From: Streptomyces sp. cg36
Lineage (GTDB): Bacteria > Actinomycetota > Actinomycetes > Streptomycetales > Streptomycetaceae
Direction: 5' to 3'
NCBI RefSeq assembly: GCF_041080675.1
Contig: NZ_CP163520.1
Span: 4,216,001 to 4,280,000 of the forward strand
Length of the DNA stretch: 64,000 nt
Position numbers and translations under genes: made by a program. Shown here in pieces: positions 47,054 to 56,414 of the stretch (the stretch's first letter is position 1; each line of letters begins with the position of its first letter). Below the pieces are notes generated by a model. The model saw nothing but the letters and a program-made list of their open reading frames with translations. It was not told the DNA's origin and ran no database searches.

Positions 47054-48236
47054 GTCCCTGGCCGGCAAGGCCGCGGCGCTCGACGCCGCAGACGAACTCG
47101 CCAAGCACCGCGAGCTGTTCGCCCTCGACGACTCGGTCGTCTACCTCGACGGGAACTCGCTGGGCGCGCTGCCCCGGCACGTCGCGGCGCGCATGCAGGA
47201 GGTCATCACCCACGAGTGGGGCGAGCTGCGCATCCGCTCCTGGGACGAGAGCGGCTGGTGGACGGCGCCGGAGCGGATCGGCGACCGGATCGCGCCGCTG
47301 GTCGGCGCGGCCCCCGGCCGGATCGTGGTGGGCGACTCCACGAGTGTGAACGTCTTCAAGGCGCTGGTGGCGGCGGTCCGGCTGGCGCCCGCCGAGCGGG
47401 ACGAGATCCTGGTCGACGAGTCGACGTTCCCGACCGATGGGTACGTGGCGTCGTCGGCGGCGCGGATGACCGGGCGCACGGTCCGGCCGGTGGCGCCCGG
47501 TGAGATGGTCGCGGAGCTGGGTCCGCGCACGGCGGCGATCCTGGTCAACCACGTCGACTACCGCACGGGCCGGCTGCACGACCTGCCCGGCATCACCGCC
47601 GCCGCCCACGCGGCGGGCGCGCTCGCCGTCTGGGACCTGTGCCACAGCGCGGGCGCGCTGCCCGTCGGGCTCGATGCGCACGGGGTGGACTTCGCGGTGG
47701 GCTGCACCTACAAGTACCTGAACGGGGGGCCGGGTTCACCGGCGTATCTGTACGTCCGGGGGGACCACCAGTCCGCCTTCGACTCGCCCCTTCCCGGGTG
47801 GAACTCGCACGAGGACCCCTTCGGGATGCGGCCCGACTACGTTCCGGCCGGCGGAGCCGTCCGGGGCCGGGTCGGTACGCCGGACATCCTGTCCATGCTG
47901 GCGCTGGAGTCCGCGCTCGACGTCTGGGACGGCGTCTCCATCGAGGCCGTCCGCGCGAAGTCACTGGCGCTGACGGACTTCTTCCTGGAGTGCGTGGAGG
48001 CGTACGTGCCGGGTGGGCGGGTCACGTCCGTCACGCCCGTCGCGCACGGGGAGCGGGGGAGTCAGGTCGGGTTGCGGTGTGCGGATGCGGGGGTGGTGAT
48101 GCGGGAGTTGATCTCTGCGGGGGTTGTCGGTGATTACCGGCGGCCGGATGTGCTGCGGTTTGGGTTCACGCCGTTGTATGTGGGGTTCGGGGACGCGGAG
48201 AGGGCGGCGGCGGTCCTGTCGCGCTCCCTCCCCTAG
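47046..48236 (+). CDS. kynU: Kynureninase
   Basis: 396 aa; ATG lies within the last codons of kynA, so translation is coupled. SVVYLDGNSLGALPRHV, IVVGDSTSVNVFKALVAAVRL, ILVNHVDYRTGRLHDL, VWDLCHSAGALPVGLDAHGVDFAVGCTYKYLNGGPGSPAYLYV (PLP Lys in YKYLNGG) identify kynureninase. It splits kynurenine into anthranilate and alanine. With kynA it could feed anthranilate to secondary metabolism. Followed by repeat array D. Confidence 0.95.
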   Translation: MSESLAGKAAALDAADELAKHRELFALDDSVVYLDGNSLGALPRHVAARMQEVITHEWGELRIRSWDESGWWTAPERIGDRIAPLVGAAPGRIVVGDSTSVNVFKALVAAVRLAPAERDEILVDESTFPTDGYVASSAARMTGRTVRPVAPGEMVAELGPRTAAILVNHVDYRTGRLHDLPGITAAAHAAGALAVWDLCHSAGALPVGLDAHGVDFAVGCTYKYLNGGPGSPAYLYVRGDHQSAFDSPLPGWNSHEDPFGMRPDYVPAGGAVRGRVGTPDILSMLALESALDVWDGVSIEAVRAKSLALTDFFLECVEAYVPGGRVTSVTPVAHGERGSQVGLRCADAGVVMRELISAGVVGDYRRPDVLRFGFTPLYVGFGDAERAAAVLSRSLP

Positions 48237-48239
48237 CCC

Positions 48240-48830
48240 CTCGGCCCGCGGGCCCTCCCCGGGCCCCGCTGCGCCTGCGGCCCGGCGGGGCCCGCCCGCG
48301 CGGTTCCCGCGCCCCGATTGGGCCGGTCGTCGTCTGCGGCCCGGCGGGGGCTGGTCGCGCAGTTCCCCGCGCCCCTCATGGGCCGGATCTTTGTCTGCGG
48401 GCCGGTGGTCGCTCTTCGCGCAGTTTCCCGCGCCCCTCAACCCGCTTTCGTCTGCTGGCCGTGCTCGCTTCTCGCGCAGTTCCCCGCGCCCCTGGGAAAC
48501 CCGTCTTCGTCCGCAGACCGTGCGGGGTTGCTCGCGCCGTTCCTCGCGCCCCTGAAACCCCCCTTCGTCTGCTGGCCGTGGTCGCTTCTCGCGCAGTTCC
48601 CCGCGCCCCTAGGGGGTACGGGCAGTCGGAGAAGTCGGCTCGGCCACCGGCTTTTAGGGGCGCGGGGAACTGCGCGACCGGCCCAGCACGGTCCGCAGAC
48701 GAAGCCCGGCCCCGAAAGGGGCGCGGGGAACTGCGCGACAAGCCCAGCACGGTCCGCAGACGAAGTCCGGCCCCGAAAGGGGCGTGGGGAACTGCGCGAG
48801 TAACCCCGCCGGGCCCCAGGCGGATGGGTC
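48240..48830. repeat. Palindromic repeat array D (5 forward, 3 reverse cores)
   Basis: Forward cores near 48356, 48416, 48474, 48533 and 48591 plus a decayed one at 48290; reverse cores near 48658, 48719 and 48780. The two arms face each other across a 50-base hinge (CCTAGGGGGTACGGGCAG... at about 48608) that is the reverse complement of the hinge of array E. Spacers within each arm are also conserved, and most differ only by substitutions. Confidence 0.85.
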
Positions 48831-48972
48831 AGGCAGGTGTGCGGCCGGGCTGTAGGTGGGCGTACCTCCGGCCCGGAGTCCAGGCGGGCCCAGAACCGGG
48901 GCGCGGCCGGGGCGGAGTGGCGGGAAATCGCTGGTAGCGTCCCGTCGATCCGTCCGTACGAGAGGTTGAGGC

Positions 48973-49857
48973 ATGCCGGACAACCAAGAGGCCCGCGACA
49001 CCGCCGAGATGGCCTCCGCCTTCTCGCATCCCCCCGTCGCCCCCGACGCCACCGCCTCGTACGGCCCCCACCCCGACCAGGTCGTGGACTTCTACCACCC
49101 CCGCGCCACCACCGACCCCACTCCCACCCCCACCCCCCTCGTCGTCGCCCTGCACGGCGGCGCCTGGCGGGCCAGGTACGACCGCCGCCACCTCACCCCG
49201 TTCGTGGACTTCCTCGCCCGCCGGGGCTTCGCCGTCGCCAACGTCGAGTACCGGCGCGGCAGCGGCCTGCCGCAGCAGGGCGGGGGCGGCGCCCCGGCGG
49301 GCCGCTGGCCGGAGACGTTCGACGACGTGGCCGCCGCCCTGGACGCCCTCCCCGACCTGGCCCGTACGCACCTGCCCCGGGCGGACCCGCGCCGTACGGT
49401 CCTCACGGGCCACTCGGCCGGAGGCCATCTCGCCCTGTGGGCGGCGGCCCGGCACGTCCTGCCGCCCGACTCCCCCTGGTACTCGCCGGCCGCCGGCCGC
49501 CTCCGGGGCGTCGTCGCCCTCGCCCCGATCGCCGACTTCGCGCGCGCGGTGGAGCTGGACGTGTGCGGCGGGGCGGTCGGTCAACTGCTGGGCCAGGACG
49601 CGCAGTTCGCCGAGAGGCGCTCCCTCGCCGACCCGTCCCTCCTCCTGCCGACCGGCGTCGCCACCACCCTCGTCCAGGGCCGGGACGACATCGTCGTGCC
49701 GCAGGCCGTGGCCGAGGCGTACGCGGACGCGGCGGCCGAGGCCGGGGAGCCCGTCGGCTACACGCTGCTCGAAGGGGTCGGCCACTTCCCGCTCATCGAC
49801 CCGGCCGCGGACGCCTGCGCGGTCGTGGCGGAGGAGATCGCCCAGCTCGCGTACTGA
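48973..49857 (+). CDS. Alpha/beta hydrolase, candidate kynurenine formamidase
   Basis: 294 aa. Oxyanion motif HGGAW in LVVALHGGAWRARYDRRH, nucleophile GHSAGG in VLTGHSAGGHLALWAAARHV, acid in GRDDIVVP and catalytic His in EGVGHFPLIDP. No signal peptide. This HGGxW/GHSAGG layout is that of KynB-like arylformamidases and of carboxylesterases. Because it directly follows kynA-kynU in the same direction (with a repeat array between), hydrolysis of N-formylkynurenine is an attractive but unproven role. Confidence 0.82.
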   Translation: MPDNQEARDTAEMASAFSHPPVAPDATASYGPHPDQVVDFYHPRATTDPTPTPTPLVVALHGGAWRARYDRRHLTPFVDFLARRGFAVANVEYRRGSGLPQQGGGGAPAGRWPETFDDVAAALDALPDLARTHLPRADPRRTVLTGHSAGGHLALWAAARHVLPPDSPWYSPAAGRLRGVVALAPIADFARAVELDVCGGAVGQLLGQDAQFAERRSLADPSLLLPTGVATTLVQGRDDIVVPQAVAEAYADAAAEAGEPVGYTLLEGVGHFPLIDPAADACAVVAEEIAQLAY

Positions 49858-49960
49858 CCCGAGGGCCCCGCCACCCACCACCGGACTCCGCAACCGACCA
49901 CCGGGCCCCGGAGGGCACCACCGGGCCCCGCCACCCACCACCAGCCCCCCGCGTAGTACC
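49858..49960. repeat. Short CCACCACCGGGCCCCG direct repeats
   Basis: Three or four imperfect copies of a 16-base CCACCACCGG(G/A)CYCCG unit downstream of the hydrolase gene; no coding sense. Confidence 0.5.
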
Positions 49961-50030
49961 TGAGACGGACCCCCGCAGATCCGTACCGCAGGGGACGCCC
50001 CCCGCCCGCCCCCTCTCTTACGGTGGGGCC

Positions 50031-51413
50031 ATGACCCAGACGACCAGCCCGCCCGCGGGCAACAGCGGGCGGAGCCCCGAGTTCCTGCTTGCCCTCGACG
50101 CCCTGGGCGGACTGCGCGAGGACCTCTTCCGTGACGCGTTCGCCTACCGCCCGCTGCGGCCGATGCGCACGGACGGCCCGCTCACCGCGCTGCTGCCGCA
50201 GCGGCTGCGGCGGTACGCGGCGTGGACCCCGCACGCGGCCGTGCTGTTCGCGGCCTTCGTCTCCGCATCGGCCACGTACGGCGTCGGCGGCGGCCCCCGG
50301 ACCGATCTGATCTGGCTGGCGATGGGGCTGGCCGTGGGCTTCCCGGTGGCCATGACGCTGGTGCGGCCGATCGGCGCCTGGTGGCTGTCGCTCGCCATGA
50401 CCTTCCTCGTCGGGGGGCTGCTCAGGACGGACGTGTTCGGGGGCTGGCCGCTGATACCGGGCACGTTCCTCGGGCATCTGGCCGTCATGGTGGTGGTCGC
50501 GCTGCGGACCCGGCCGAGGACGGCCGCGTGGATGTGGGCGCTGACGTTGCTGGTCGGCGCGGTCGTGCAGGCTCCGAGCGGGCGTTACTTCTCGCCCGAG
50601 ACCGGTCCGATGGCCGTCGCGTCCGGGGTCCTGCTGCTGCTCGCCTCCGTCGTGAACATCCGCCGGGACGCCGAGCAGAAGATCACCATCGAGCAGTCGG
50701 TGACGGCGGTGGAGCGGGACAAGCGCACGGTCCTGGAGGAGCGCACCACGATCGCCCGCGAGCTGCACGACGTGGTCGCGCACCACATGTCGGTGGTGGC
50801 GATCCAGGCGGAGGCGGCCCCGTACCGGGTCGAGAACCCGCCGCCGGAGCTGGCCCAGGCGTTCGCGACGATCCGCGAGAACGCGGTGTCCGCGCTCATC
50901 GAGCTGCGCCGGGTGCTCGGTGTCGTACGCGCGGAGGACTACGAGGCGCCGGACGCGCCCCAGCCCACCCTCGCCGACCTCGACGCGCTCCTCGCGAACG
51001 TACGGGAGGCGGGGCTCGCGGTGGAGAAGACGGTGACGGGCGCGGTGCGGGAGCTGCCGCAGGGGGTCGAGCTGTCCGCGTACCGCATCATCCAGGAGGC
51101 GCTCAGCAACAGCCTGCGCCATGCGCCGGGCGCGGGTGCGCGGGTCGAGGTCGGCTATGTGCTGGGCGGGGTCGGGGTGCGGATCGTGAACGGCCCGGCC
51201 ACCGGTCCGGTCGCCGCGTCCCCCGGCAGCGGGCACGGCATCACCGGCATGCGGGAGCGGGTGGCCATGCTCGGCGGGAAGATGACGGCGGGGGCGACGG
51301 CGGACGGCGGGTACGAGGTGGCGGTGTTCGTACCGGTGGAGACGGCCGAGCCGGTGGAGCCGGTGGAGTCGGCGGGGGCTGCCGGGTCGGCGGAACCGGA
51401 GCTGCGGCCATGA
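50031..51413 (+). CDS. Sensor histidine kinase (NarL-type partner, HisKA_3)
   Basis: 460 aa. Five or six membrane helices (residues 65-215, AAVLFAAFVSASATYG to GVLLLLASVVNI), a coiled linker, then the HisKA_3 dimer helix TIARELHDVVAHHMSVVAIQAEAAP with the phospho-acceptor His in ELHDV. The HATPase_c domain carries YRIIQEALSNSLRHAPGA (N box) and GSGHGITGMRERVAMLGG (G box). Overlaps the response regulator by 4 bases (ATGA). The signal is unknown. Confidence 0.93.
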   Translation: MTQTTSPPAGNSGRSPEFLLALDALGGLREDLFRDAFAYRPLRPMRTDGPLTALLPQRLRRYAAWTPHAAVLFAAFVSASATYGVGGGPRTDLIWLAMGLAVGFPVAMTLVRPIGAWWLSLAMTFLVGGLLRTDVFGGWPLIPGTFLGHLAVMVVVALRTRPRTAAWMWALTLLVGAVVQAPSGRYFSPETGPMAVASGVLLLLASVVNIRRDAEQKITIEQSVTAVERDKRTVLEERTTIARELHDVVAHHMSVVAIQAEAAPYRVENPPPELAQAFATIRENAVSALIELRRVLGVVRAEDYEAPDAPQPTLADLDALLANVREAGLAVEKTVTGAVRELPQGVELSAYRIIQEALSNSLRHAPGAGARVEVGYVLGGVGVRIVNGPATGPVAASPGSGHGITGMRERVAMLGGKMTAGATADGGYEVAVFVPVETAEPVEPVESAGAAGSAEPELRP

Positions 51414-52072
51414 GCATCCGGGTCCTCGTCGTCGACGACCAGATGATGGTCCGCGAGGGGTTCTCGGTGCTCCTCAACGCGCAGCAGGACATCGAGGTGG
51501 TGGGGGAGGCGGTCGACGGGCACGACGCGGTGGCCAAGGTGCGGGCGCTCGAACCCGATGTCGTCCTCATGGACATCCGCATGCCCGGGATGAACGGGCT
51601 GGAGGCCACCCGCGAGATCGTGGCGGCGGACACGTCGGCGAAGGTGCTGGTGCTGACGACGTTCGACCTGGACGAGTACGTGTACCAGGCGCTGCGGGCG
51701 GGGGCCTCGGGGTTCCTCCTCAAGGACGCGTCCGCACGGCAACTGGCCGAGGGCGTACGGGTGGTGGCCTCCGGCGAGTCCCTGCTCGCGCCGTCCGTGA
51801 CGCGCCGGCTCATCACCGAGTTCGCCCGGGTCACCCAGGTGCGGCGGGGGGTGGTGGGGAGCCACCAGGTGGAGGAGCTGACCGAGCGCGAGACGGAGGT
51901 GCTGGTGCTGATCGCCCAGGGGCTCTCCAACGCGGAGATCGCGGACCGGCTGGTGGTGGCGGAGTCGACGATCAAGACGCATGTGAGTCGGGTGCTGGTG
52001 AAGTTGGGGTTGCGGGATCGTACGCAGGCTGCGGTGTACGCGTACGAGACCCGCCTGATCACCCCGACGTAG
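51410..52072 (+). CDS. NarL/LuxR-type response regulator
   Basis: 220 aa. Receiver domain: VLVVDDQMMVREG, phospho-Asp in VVLMDIRMPGMNG, Thr in VLVLTTFDLDEYV and Lys in FLLKDASARQL. C-terminal GerE HTH: LTERETEVLVLIAQGLSNAEIADRLVVAESTIKTHVSRVLVKLGLRDRTQAA. It forms a two-component pair with the overlapping kinase. No target is suggested by context; the convergent P450 gene is next. Confidence 0.95.
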   Translation: MSIRVLVVDDQMMVREGFSVLLNAQQDIEVVGEAVDGHDAVAKVRALEPDVVLMDIRMPGMNGLEATREIVAADTSAKVLVLTTFDLDEYVYQALRAGASGFLLKDASARQLAEGVRVVASGESLLAPSVTRRLITEFARVTQVRRGVVGSHQVEELTERETEVLVLIAQGLSNAEIADRLVVAESTIKTHVSRVLVKLGLRDRTQAAVYAYETRLITPT

Positions 52073-52104
52073 CCCTCCGGGGGGCGGTGGTGGCTGACGG
52101 GGGA

Positions 52105-52166
52105 GCCCCCCGCGCCCCTGTGGGGCCGGTGTTCGCCCGCGGACCGTGCTGGGCCGGCCGCGCAGG
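52105..52166 (+). repeat. Solitary decayed repeat unit
   Basis: CCCCGCGCCCCTGTGGGGCC..GTTCGCCCGCGGACCGTGCTGGGCCGG..CGCGCAG is one worn copy of the unit that forms arrays A-E, between the response regulator and the P450. Confidence 0.65.
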
Positions 52167-52190
52167 CGATCATCCACGGGGTGGGGTGGC

Positions 52191-53411
52191 CTAGATCTCC
52201 ACGTGGAGCGCGGTGAGGCCCCGGATCACGTACCCCGGCTTCCAGCTCGGCTCGGCGAGCAGCCGCATGCGCGGGGCCTCGCGCAGCAACAGGCCGAAGG
52301 ACGCGGCGAGTTCGAGCCGGGCCAGCGGTGCGCCCAGGCAGTAGTGGATGCCCGCGCCGAAGGTCACGTGGCGGTTGGCCGCGGGCGGACGGCGTACGTC
52401 GAAGGTGTCCGGGTCCTCGAACGCGGCCGGGTCGCGGTTGGCGGAGCCGAAGAGCAGCGCGACCTCCGAACCCCGTGGGACGACGGTGCCGCCCACCTCG
52501 ATGTCGTCGAGCACCCAGCGCTCGAAGAGCTGCAACGGCGTGTCGTAGCGCAGCAGTTCCTCGATGGCGCCGGGGAGGAGGGCGGGGTCGGCGCGGAGCA
52601 GGGCGAGCTGGTCGGGGTGGCGGAAGAGGGTCCACCAGCCGTTGGCCGTGGTGTTGACGGTGGCCTCGTGGCCCGCGTTGAGGAGCAGCACGCAGGTGGA
52701 GATCATCTCCTGCTCGGTGAGCGTGGTGCCGTCGGTGTCGTGGACGGCGATCAGCGCGGAGACGAGGTCGGGGGCGGGGGTGCGGCGGCGGTCGCGGATG
52801 AGCCCGCGCAGATAGCCGGAGAACTCCACGGACGCGCGTACCGCGCGGGTGGCGGTCTCCTCGTCCGGGTTCAGCTCGTACATTCCGCAGATGTCGGCCG
52901 ACCAGGGGCGCAGGAGGTGGCGGTCGGCCTCCGGGATGCCGAGCATCTCGGCGATCACGGTGACGGGGAGGGGCTCGGCCACCTCGCTCAGGAGGTCGCC
53001 GCCGCCCGCCGCGACGAAGTCGCCCACCAGGCGGCGGGCGATCCGCTCGACGACCGGGGCCAGCTCCTCGACCCGCCTCGGCGTGAACGCCTTCGCCACC
53101 AGCCGCCGGATACGGGTGTGGTCCGGGGCCTCCAGGTCGAGGACGCCGTGGTCGTTGAGCGTGTGGAACGGCTCGTGGGACGGGGGCGGGGGTGTGCGGC
53201 CGAACTCCTCGTGGCTGAAGCGGTGCAGGTAGGTGCGGCCCAGGCGGCGGTCTCTGAGGAGGGTGGAGACGTCGTGGTGGTGGGGGATCAGCCACTGGTC
53301 GGTGACGGGGGTGTGGTGGGCGCGGGTCGCTTCGCGGAGGTGGGTGTAGGCGGGGTAGGGGTTGGCGATGAAGTGGGGGGAGGTGGGTTGGAAGTGGTGG
53401 GTGGTGTCCAT
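52191..53411 (-). CDS. Cytochrome P450
   Basis: 406 aa from ATG 53411. I-helix LLLNAGHEATVNTTANG, ExxR in IEELLRYDTPLQL, PERF-like DPDTFDVRRPP, and haem loop FGAGIHYCLGAPLARLE with the Cys ligand. Soluble bacterial class, CYP107-like in wording, so a monooxygenase needing ferredoxin partners. No ferredoxin gene adjoins. The frame extends upstream into repeat array E, but only as repeat-encoded sequence. Confidence 0.95.
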   Translation of the reverse strand: MDTTHHFQPTSPHFIANPYPAYTHLREATRAHHTPVTDQWLIPHHHDVSTLLRDRRLGRTYLHRFSHEEFGRTPPPPSHEPFHTLNDHGVLDLEAPDHTRIRRLVAKAFTPRRVEELAPVVERIARRLVGDFVAAGGGDLLSEVAEPLPVTVIAEMLGIPEADRHLLRPWSADICGMYELNPDEETATRAVRASVEFSGYLRGLIRDRRRTPAPDLVSALIAVHDTDGTTLTEQEMISTCVLLLNAGHEATVNTTANGWWTLFRHPDQLALLRADPALLPGAIEELLRYDTPLQLFERWVLDDIEVGGTVVPRGSEVALLFGSANRDPAAFEDPDTFDVRRPPAANRHVTFGAGIHYCLGAPLARLELAASFGLLLREAPRMRLLAEPSWKPGYVIRGLTALHVEI

Positions 53412-53479
53412 GGGGGTTCCTTCCCCACCCCGCCCCTCCCCGTAAGCCCTCAGCCGGGCGGCTGGTGGGACTGGCCGCG

Positions 53480-54130
53480 GCCCGGCGGGGGCCCGCTCGC
53501 GCAGTTCCCCGCGCCCCTTTCGGGTCCGGACTTCGCCTGCGGACCGTGGTGGGCTTGTCGCGCAGTTCCCCGCGCCCCTTAAACGGGGGCTCCGCCCCCA
53601 CCGGGTCCTGTTTCGTGTGCGGACCGTGCCGGGCTGGTCGCGCAGTTCCCCGCGCCCCTTGTGAACCCGGACTGTGTCTGCGGACCGTGCTGGGCCGGTC
53701 GCGCAGTTCCCCGCGCCCCTAAAGGCCGGTGGCCGAGCCAAGTTCTCCGGCTGCCCGTACCCCCTAGGGGCGCGGGGAACTGCGCGAGGAGCGGGCACGG
53801 TCTGCGGACGACAGCGGGTTCAGGGGCGCGGGGAACTGCGCGAGAAGCGACCGCGGTCTGCGGACGACAGCGGGTTCAGGGGCGCGGGGAACTGCGCGAG
53901 AAGCGACCGCGGTCTGCGGACGACAGCGGGTTCAGGGGCGCGGGGAACTGCGCGAGGAGCGGGCACGGTCTGCGGACGACAGCGGGTTCAGGGGCGCGGG
54001 GAACTGCGCGAGCAACCCCGTACGGTCTGCGGTCGAAGGCGGGTTTCCAGGGGCGCGGGGAACTGCGCGACCAGCTCACCACCGGGCCGCAGACACAATC
54101 CGGGCCCAATCGGGGCGCGGGGACCCCCGC
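53480..54130. repeat. Palindromic repeat array E (4 forward, 6 reverse cores)
   Basis: Forward cores near 53496, 53559, 53639 and 53700; hinge CCTAAAGGCCGGTGGCCGAG...CCCCCTAGGGG (about 53715-53770); reverse cores at about 53767, 53823, 53879, 53935, 53991 and 54050 plus a partial at 54113. The 56-base period 53823-53991 is exact and neighbouring units differ by only a few bases, pointing to recent tandem duplication. Confidence 0.88.
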
Positions 54131-54153
54131 AGGGCCACTGACGGCGCCCCCGG

Positions 54154-54987
54154 CTACGGGAGCGTCAGGGTCCACGTGGCTACCCGCCACGTCCTGCTCC
54201 GCACCGGCCCCCCCACCTGCTCCGCATCCCCCCGGTACCGGAACCCCGCCTCCCCGGACGTGACCGTCACCACTTCCGCCCCCGCGCACACCCGCTCCCC
54301 GGACCGCCCCTCCACCACGACCCTTGCCAGCCCGTTCAGGCCGGACAGGGACACCCCGGTGACGGGGGCGTCGGAGAGGAGGATGCCGTCCGCCTCCACC
54401 CGCAGCCGCTGTGCGACGGCCGCCGCCACGGGCGCGGGTGCCCGCACCAGGGTGCGTACCAGCGAACGGCACGCACTCCACACCGCGGGCGCGGGCGCCC
54501 GTACCGCCGGGGCCGGGGCCGGCGGCGGCGCCGGAATCCGCAGCCCGCCGAGCACGACCCCGTCCCCGTCGTCGACCAGCAGGTCGAGCCGTCGCGGCGC
54601 CCCGTCCAGGACCGCCCGCGCCGCCGCCACCGCCCCCGTGGGCACCCCCAGTGACCTGGCGAGTTCCAGGGAGGCCGCCGCCCCGACGGGCACCATGGCG
54701 ACGGCGGGCCCGCCCCGGGACCCGCCCGCGGCCCGGGATCCGGCGCCCCCGCGCTCCTTGTGGAGCAAAGTCACAGTACGTAGCAGGGTGAGGTCGTCAC
54801 CGACCACCACGGGCCGCCGCGCACCCCTGCGCGAGAGGGCGCGGGAGAACTCCTCCACCCCCTCCGGCCAGCATATTTTCGCCTGTGCACCCGCACACAG
54901 CACATCTTTCGCGATCCGCACGGACTCGCCGTCGATACGGCGGGCGACCGGGTCGATGACCACCAGTAGCTGGTCGGCAGCCGACAC
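54154..54987 (-). CDS. Diacylglycerol-kinase-like protein with altered nucleotide motif
   Basis: 277 aa from GTG 54987 with AGGAAGGA upstream. LLVVIDPVARRIDGESVRIAKDVLCAGAQAKICWPEGVEEFSRALSRRGARRPVVVGDDLTLLRTVTLLHKER has the DAGK catalytic-domain layout, and AVAMVPVGAAASLELARSLGVPTG the next block. The GGDGT nucleotide motif reads GDDLT and the GTxND motif reads GAAAS, so lipid-kinase activity is doubtful. The C-terminal half is beta-rich (LRVEADGILLSDAPVTGVSLSGLNG). Divergent from purA. Confidence 0.75.
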   Translation of the reverse strand: MSAADQLLVVIDPVARRIDGESVRIAKDVLCAGAQAKICWPEGVEEFSRALSRRGARRPVVVGDDLTLLRTVTLLHKERGGAGSRAAGGSRGGPAVAMVPVGAAASLELARSLGVPTGAVAAARAVLDGAPRRLDLLVDDGDGVVLGGLRIPAPPPAPAPAVRAPAPAVWSACRSLVRTLVRAPAPVAAAVAQRLRVEADGILLSDAPVTGVSLSGLNGLARVVVEGRSGERVCAGAEVVTVTSGEAGFRYRGDAEQVGGPVRSRTWRVATWTLTLP

Positions 54988-55021
54988 TTCGGTCCTTCCT
55001 CGGGTAGCATCTTTGTGCAAG

Positions 55022-55049
55022 AGCCCCTTGCGCTATTGCGCCAGGGGCT
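55022..55049. promoter_or_regulatory. Hairpin in the DAGK-purA divergent region
   Basis: AGCCCCT (55022-55028) pairs with AGGGGCT (55043-55049), with an inner GCGC/GCGC extension and a TATT loop, about 80 bases before purA. It could be an early terminator or leader stem for purA, or end an unseen short RNA. Nothing further supports a riboswitch. Confidence 0.5.
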
Positions 55050-55130
55050 TCGTCTATTCCGGGGCACATTGGTGAGGCGGCGACACGCCCCTGACCTTGG
55101 ACATGCCCCGCCCGGAAGGGGTGTACGCCT

Positions 55131-56414
55131 GTGCCCGCACTTGTGCTGCTCGGTGCTCAGTGGGGTGACGAGGGCAAGGGAAAGGCCACCGACCTGCTCG
55201 GTGGTTCCGTTGACTATGTAGTGCGTTACCAGGGCGGCAACAACGCCGGCCACACCGTCGTCGTCGGCGACCAGAAGTACGCGCTGCATCTTCTCCCTTC
55301 CGGGATCCTCTCGCCGGGGTGCACCCCGGTCATCGGCAACGGAGTCGTCGTCGACCCGGCGGTCCTGCTCTCCGAGCTGAGCGGGCTGAACGAGCGCGGC
55401 GTCGACACGTCCAAGCTGCTCATCAGCGGTAACGCTCACCTGATCACCCCGTACAACGTCACCCTCGACAAGGTGACGGAACGGTTCCTCGGCTCCCGCA
55501 AGATCGGCACCACCGGTCGCGGCATCGGCCCGACCTACGCGGACAAGATCAACCGCGTCGGCATCCGCGTCCAGGACCTGTACGACGAGTCGATCCTGGA
55601 GCAGAAGGTCGAGGCGGCGCTGGAGTCGAAGAACCAGCTGCTCGCCAAGGTCTTCAACCGCCGCGCGATCGAGGCGGAGAAGATCGTCGAGGAGATGCTC
55701 CAGTACGCGGAGCAGATCAAGCCGTTCGTCGCGGACACCACGCTGATCCTCAACAACGCGATCGACGACGGCAAGGTCGTCCTCTTCGAGGGCGGCCAGG
55801 GCACGCTCCTCGACGTCGACCACGGCACGTACCCCTTCGTCACCTCGTCGAACCCGACCGCGGGCGGCGCCTGCACGGGTGCGGGCGTGGGCCCGACGAA
55901 GATCAGCCGGGTCATCGGCATCCTCAAGGCGTACACGACCCGCGTCGGCGCCGGTCCGTTCCCGACCGAGCTGTTCGACCAGGACGGCGAGGACCTGCGC
56001 CGCATCGGTGGCGAGCGCGGTGTCACCACCGGCCGCGACCGCCGCTGCGGCTGGTTCGACGCGGTGATCGCCCGTTACGCGACCCGCGTCAACGGCCTGA
56101 CGGACTTCTTCCTCACCAAGCTGGACGTGCTGACCGGCTGGGAGCAGATCCCCGTCTGCGTCGCGTACGAGATCGACGGCAAGCGCGTCGAGGAACTCCC
56201 GTACTCCCAGACCGACTTCCACCACGCGAAGCCGATCTACGAGATGCTGCCGGGCTGGTCCGAGGACATCACCAAGGCGCAGACCTTCTCCGACCTGCCG
56301 AAGAACGCGCAGGCGTACGTGAAGGCGCTGGAGGAGATGTCGGGCGCGCCGATCTCCGCGATCGGTGTCGGCCCCGGCCGGACCGAGACCATCGAGATCA
56401 ACTCGTTCCTGTAG
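55131..56414 (+). CDS. purA: Adenylosuccinate synthetase
   Basis: 427 aa from GTG. GTP loop [18 protein letters not shown], catalytic His and base in [45 protein letters not shown] and [14 protein letters not shown] are all present. It converts IMP and aspartate to adenylosuccinate with GTP. Its last 17 bases overlap the convergent pseudokinase gene. Confidence 0.97.
   Translation: MPALVLLGAQWGDEGKGKATDLLGGSVDYVVRYQGGNNAGHTVVVGDQKYALHLLPSGILSPGCTPVIGNGVVVDPAVLLSELSGLNERGVDTSKLLISGNAHLITPYNVTLDKVTERFLGSRKIGTTGRGIGPTYADKINRVGIRVQDLYDESILEQKVEAALESKNQLLAKVFNRRAIEAEKIVEEMLQYAEQIKPFVADTTLILNNAIDDGKVVLFEGGQGTLLDVDHGTYPFVTSSNPTAGGACTGAGVGPTKISRVIGILKAYTTRVGAGPFPTELFDQDGEDLRRIGGERGVTTGRDRRCGWFDAVIARYATRVNGLTDFFLTKLDVLTGWEQIPVCVAYEIDGKRVEELPYSQTDFHHAKPIYEMLPGWSEDITKAQTFSDLPKNAQAYVKALEEMSGAPISAIGVGPGRTETIEINSFL

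Noticed and set aside
53760..54070. CRISPR array
   Set aside because: Repeats are regularly spaced, but the spacers between them are as conserved as the repeats and no cas gene is present; it is a tandem repeat arm.
55015..55130. Riboswitch or T-box before purA
   Set aside because: Only a single hairpin is visible, with no conserved aptamer sequence that I can recognise.
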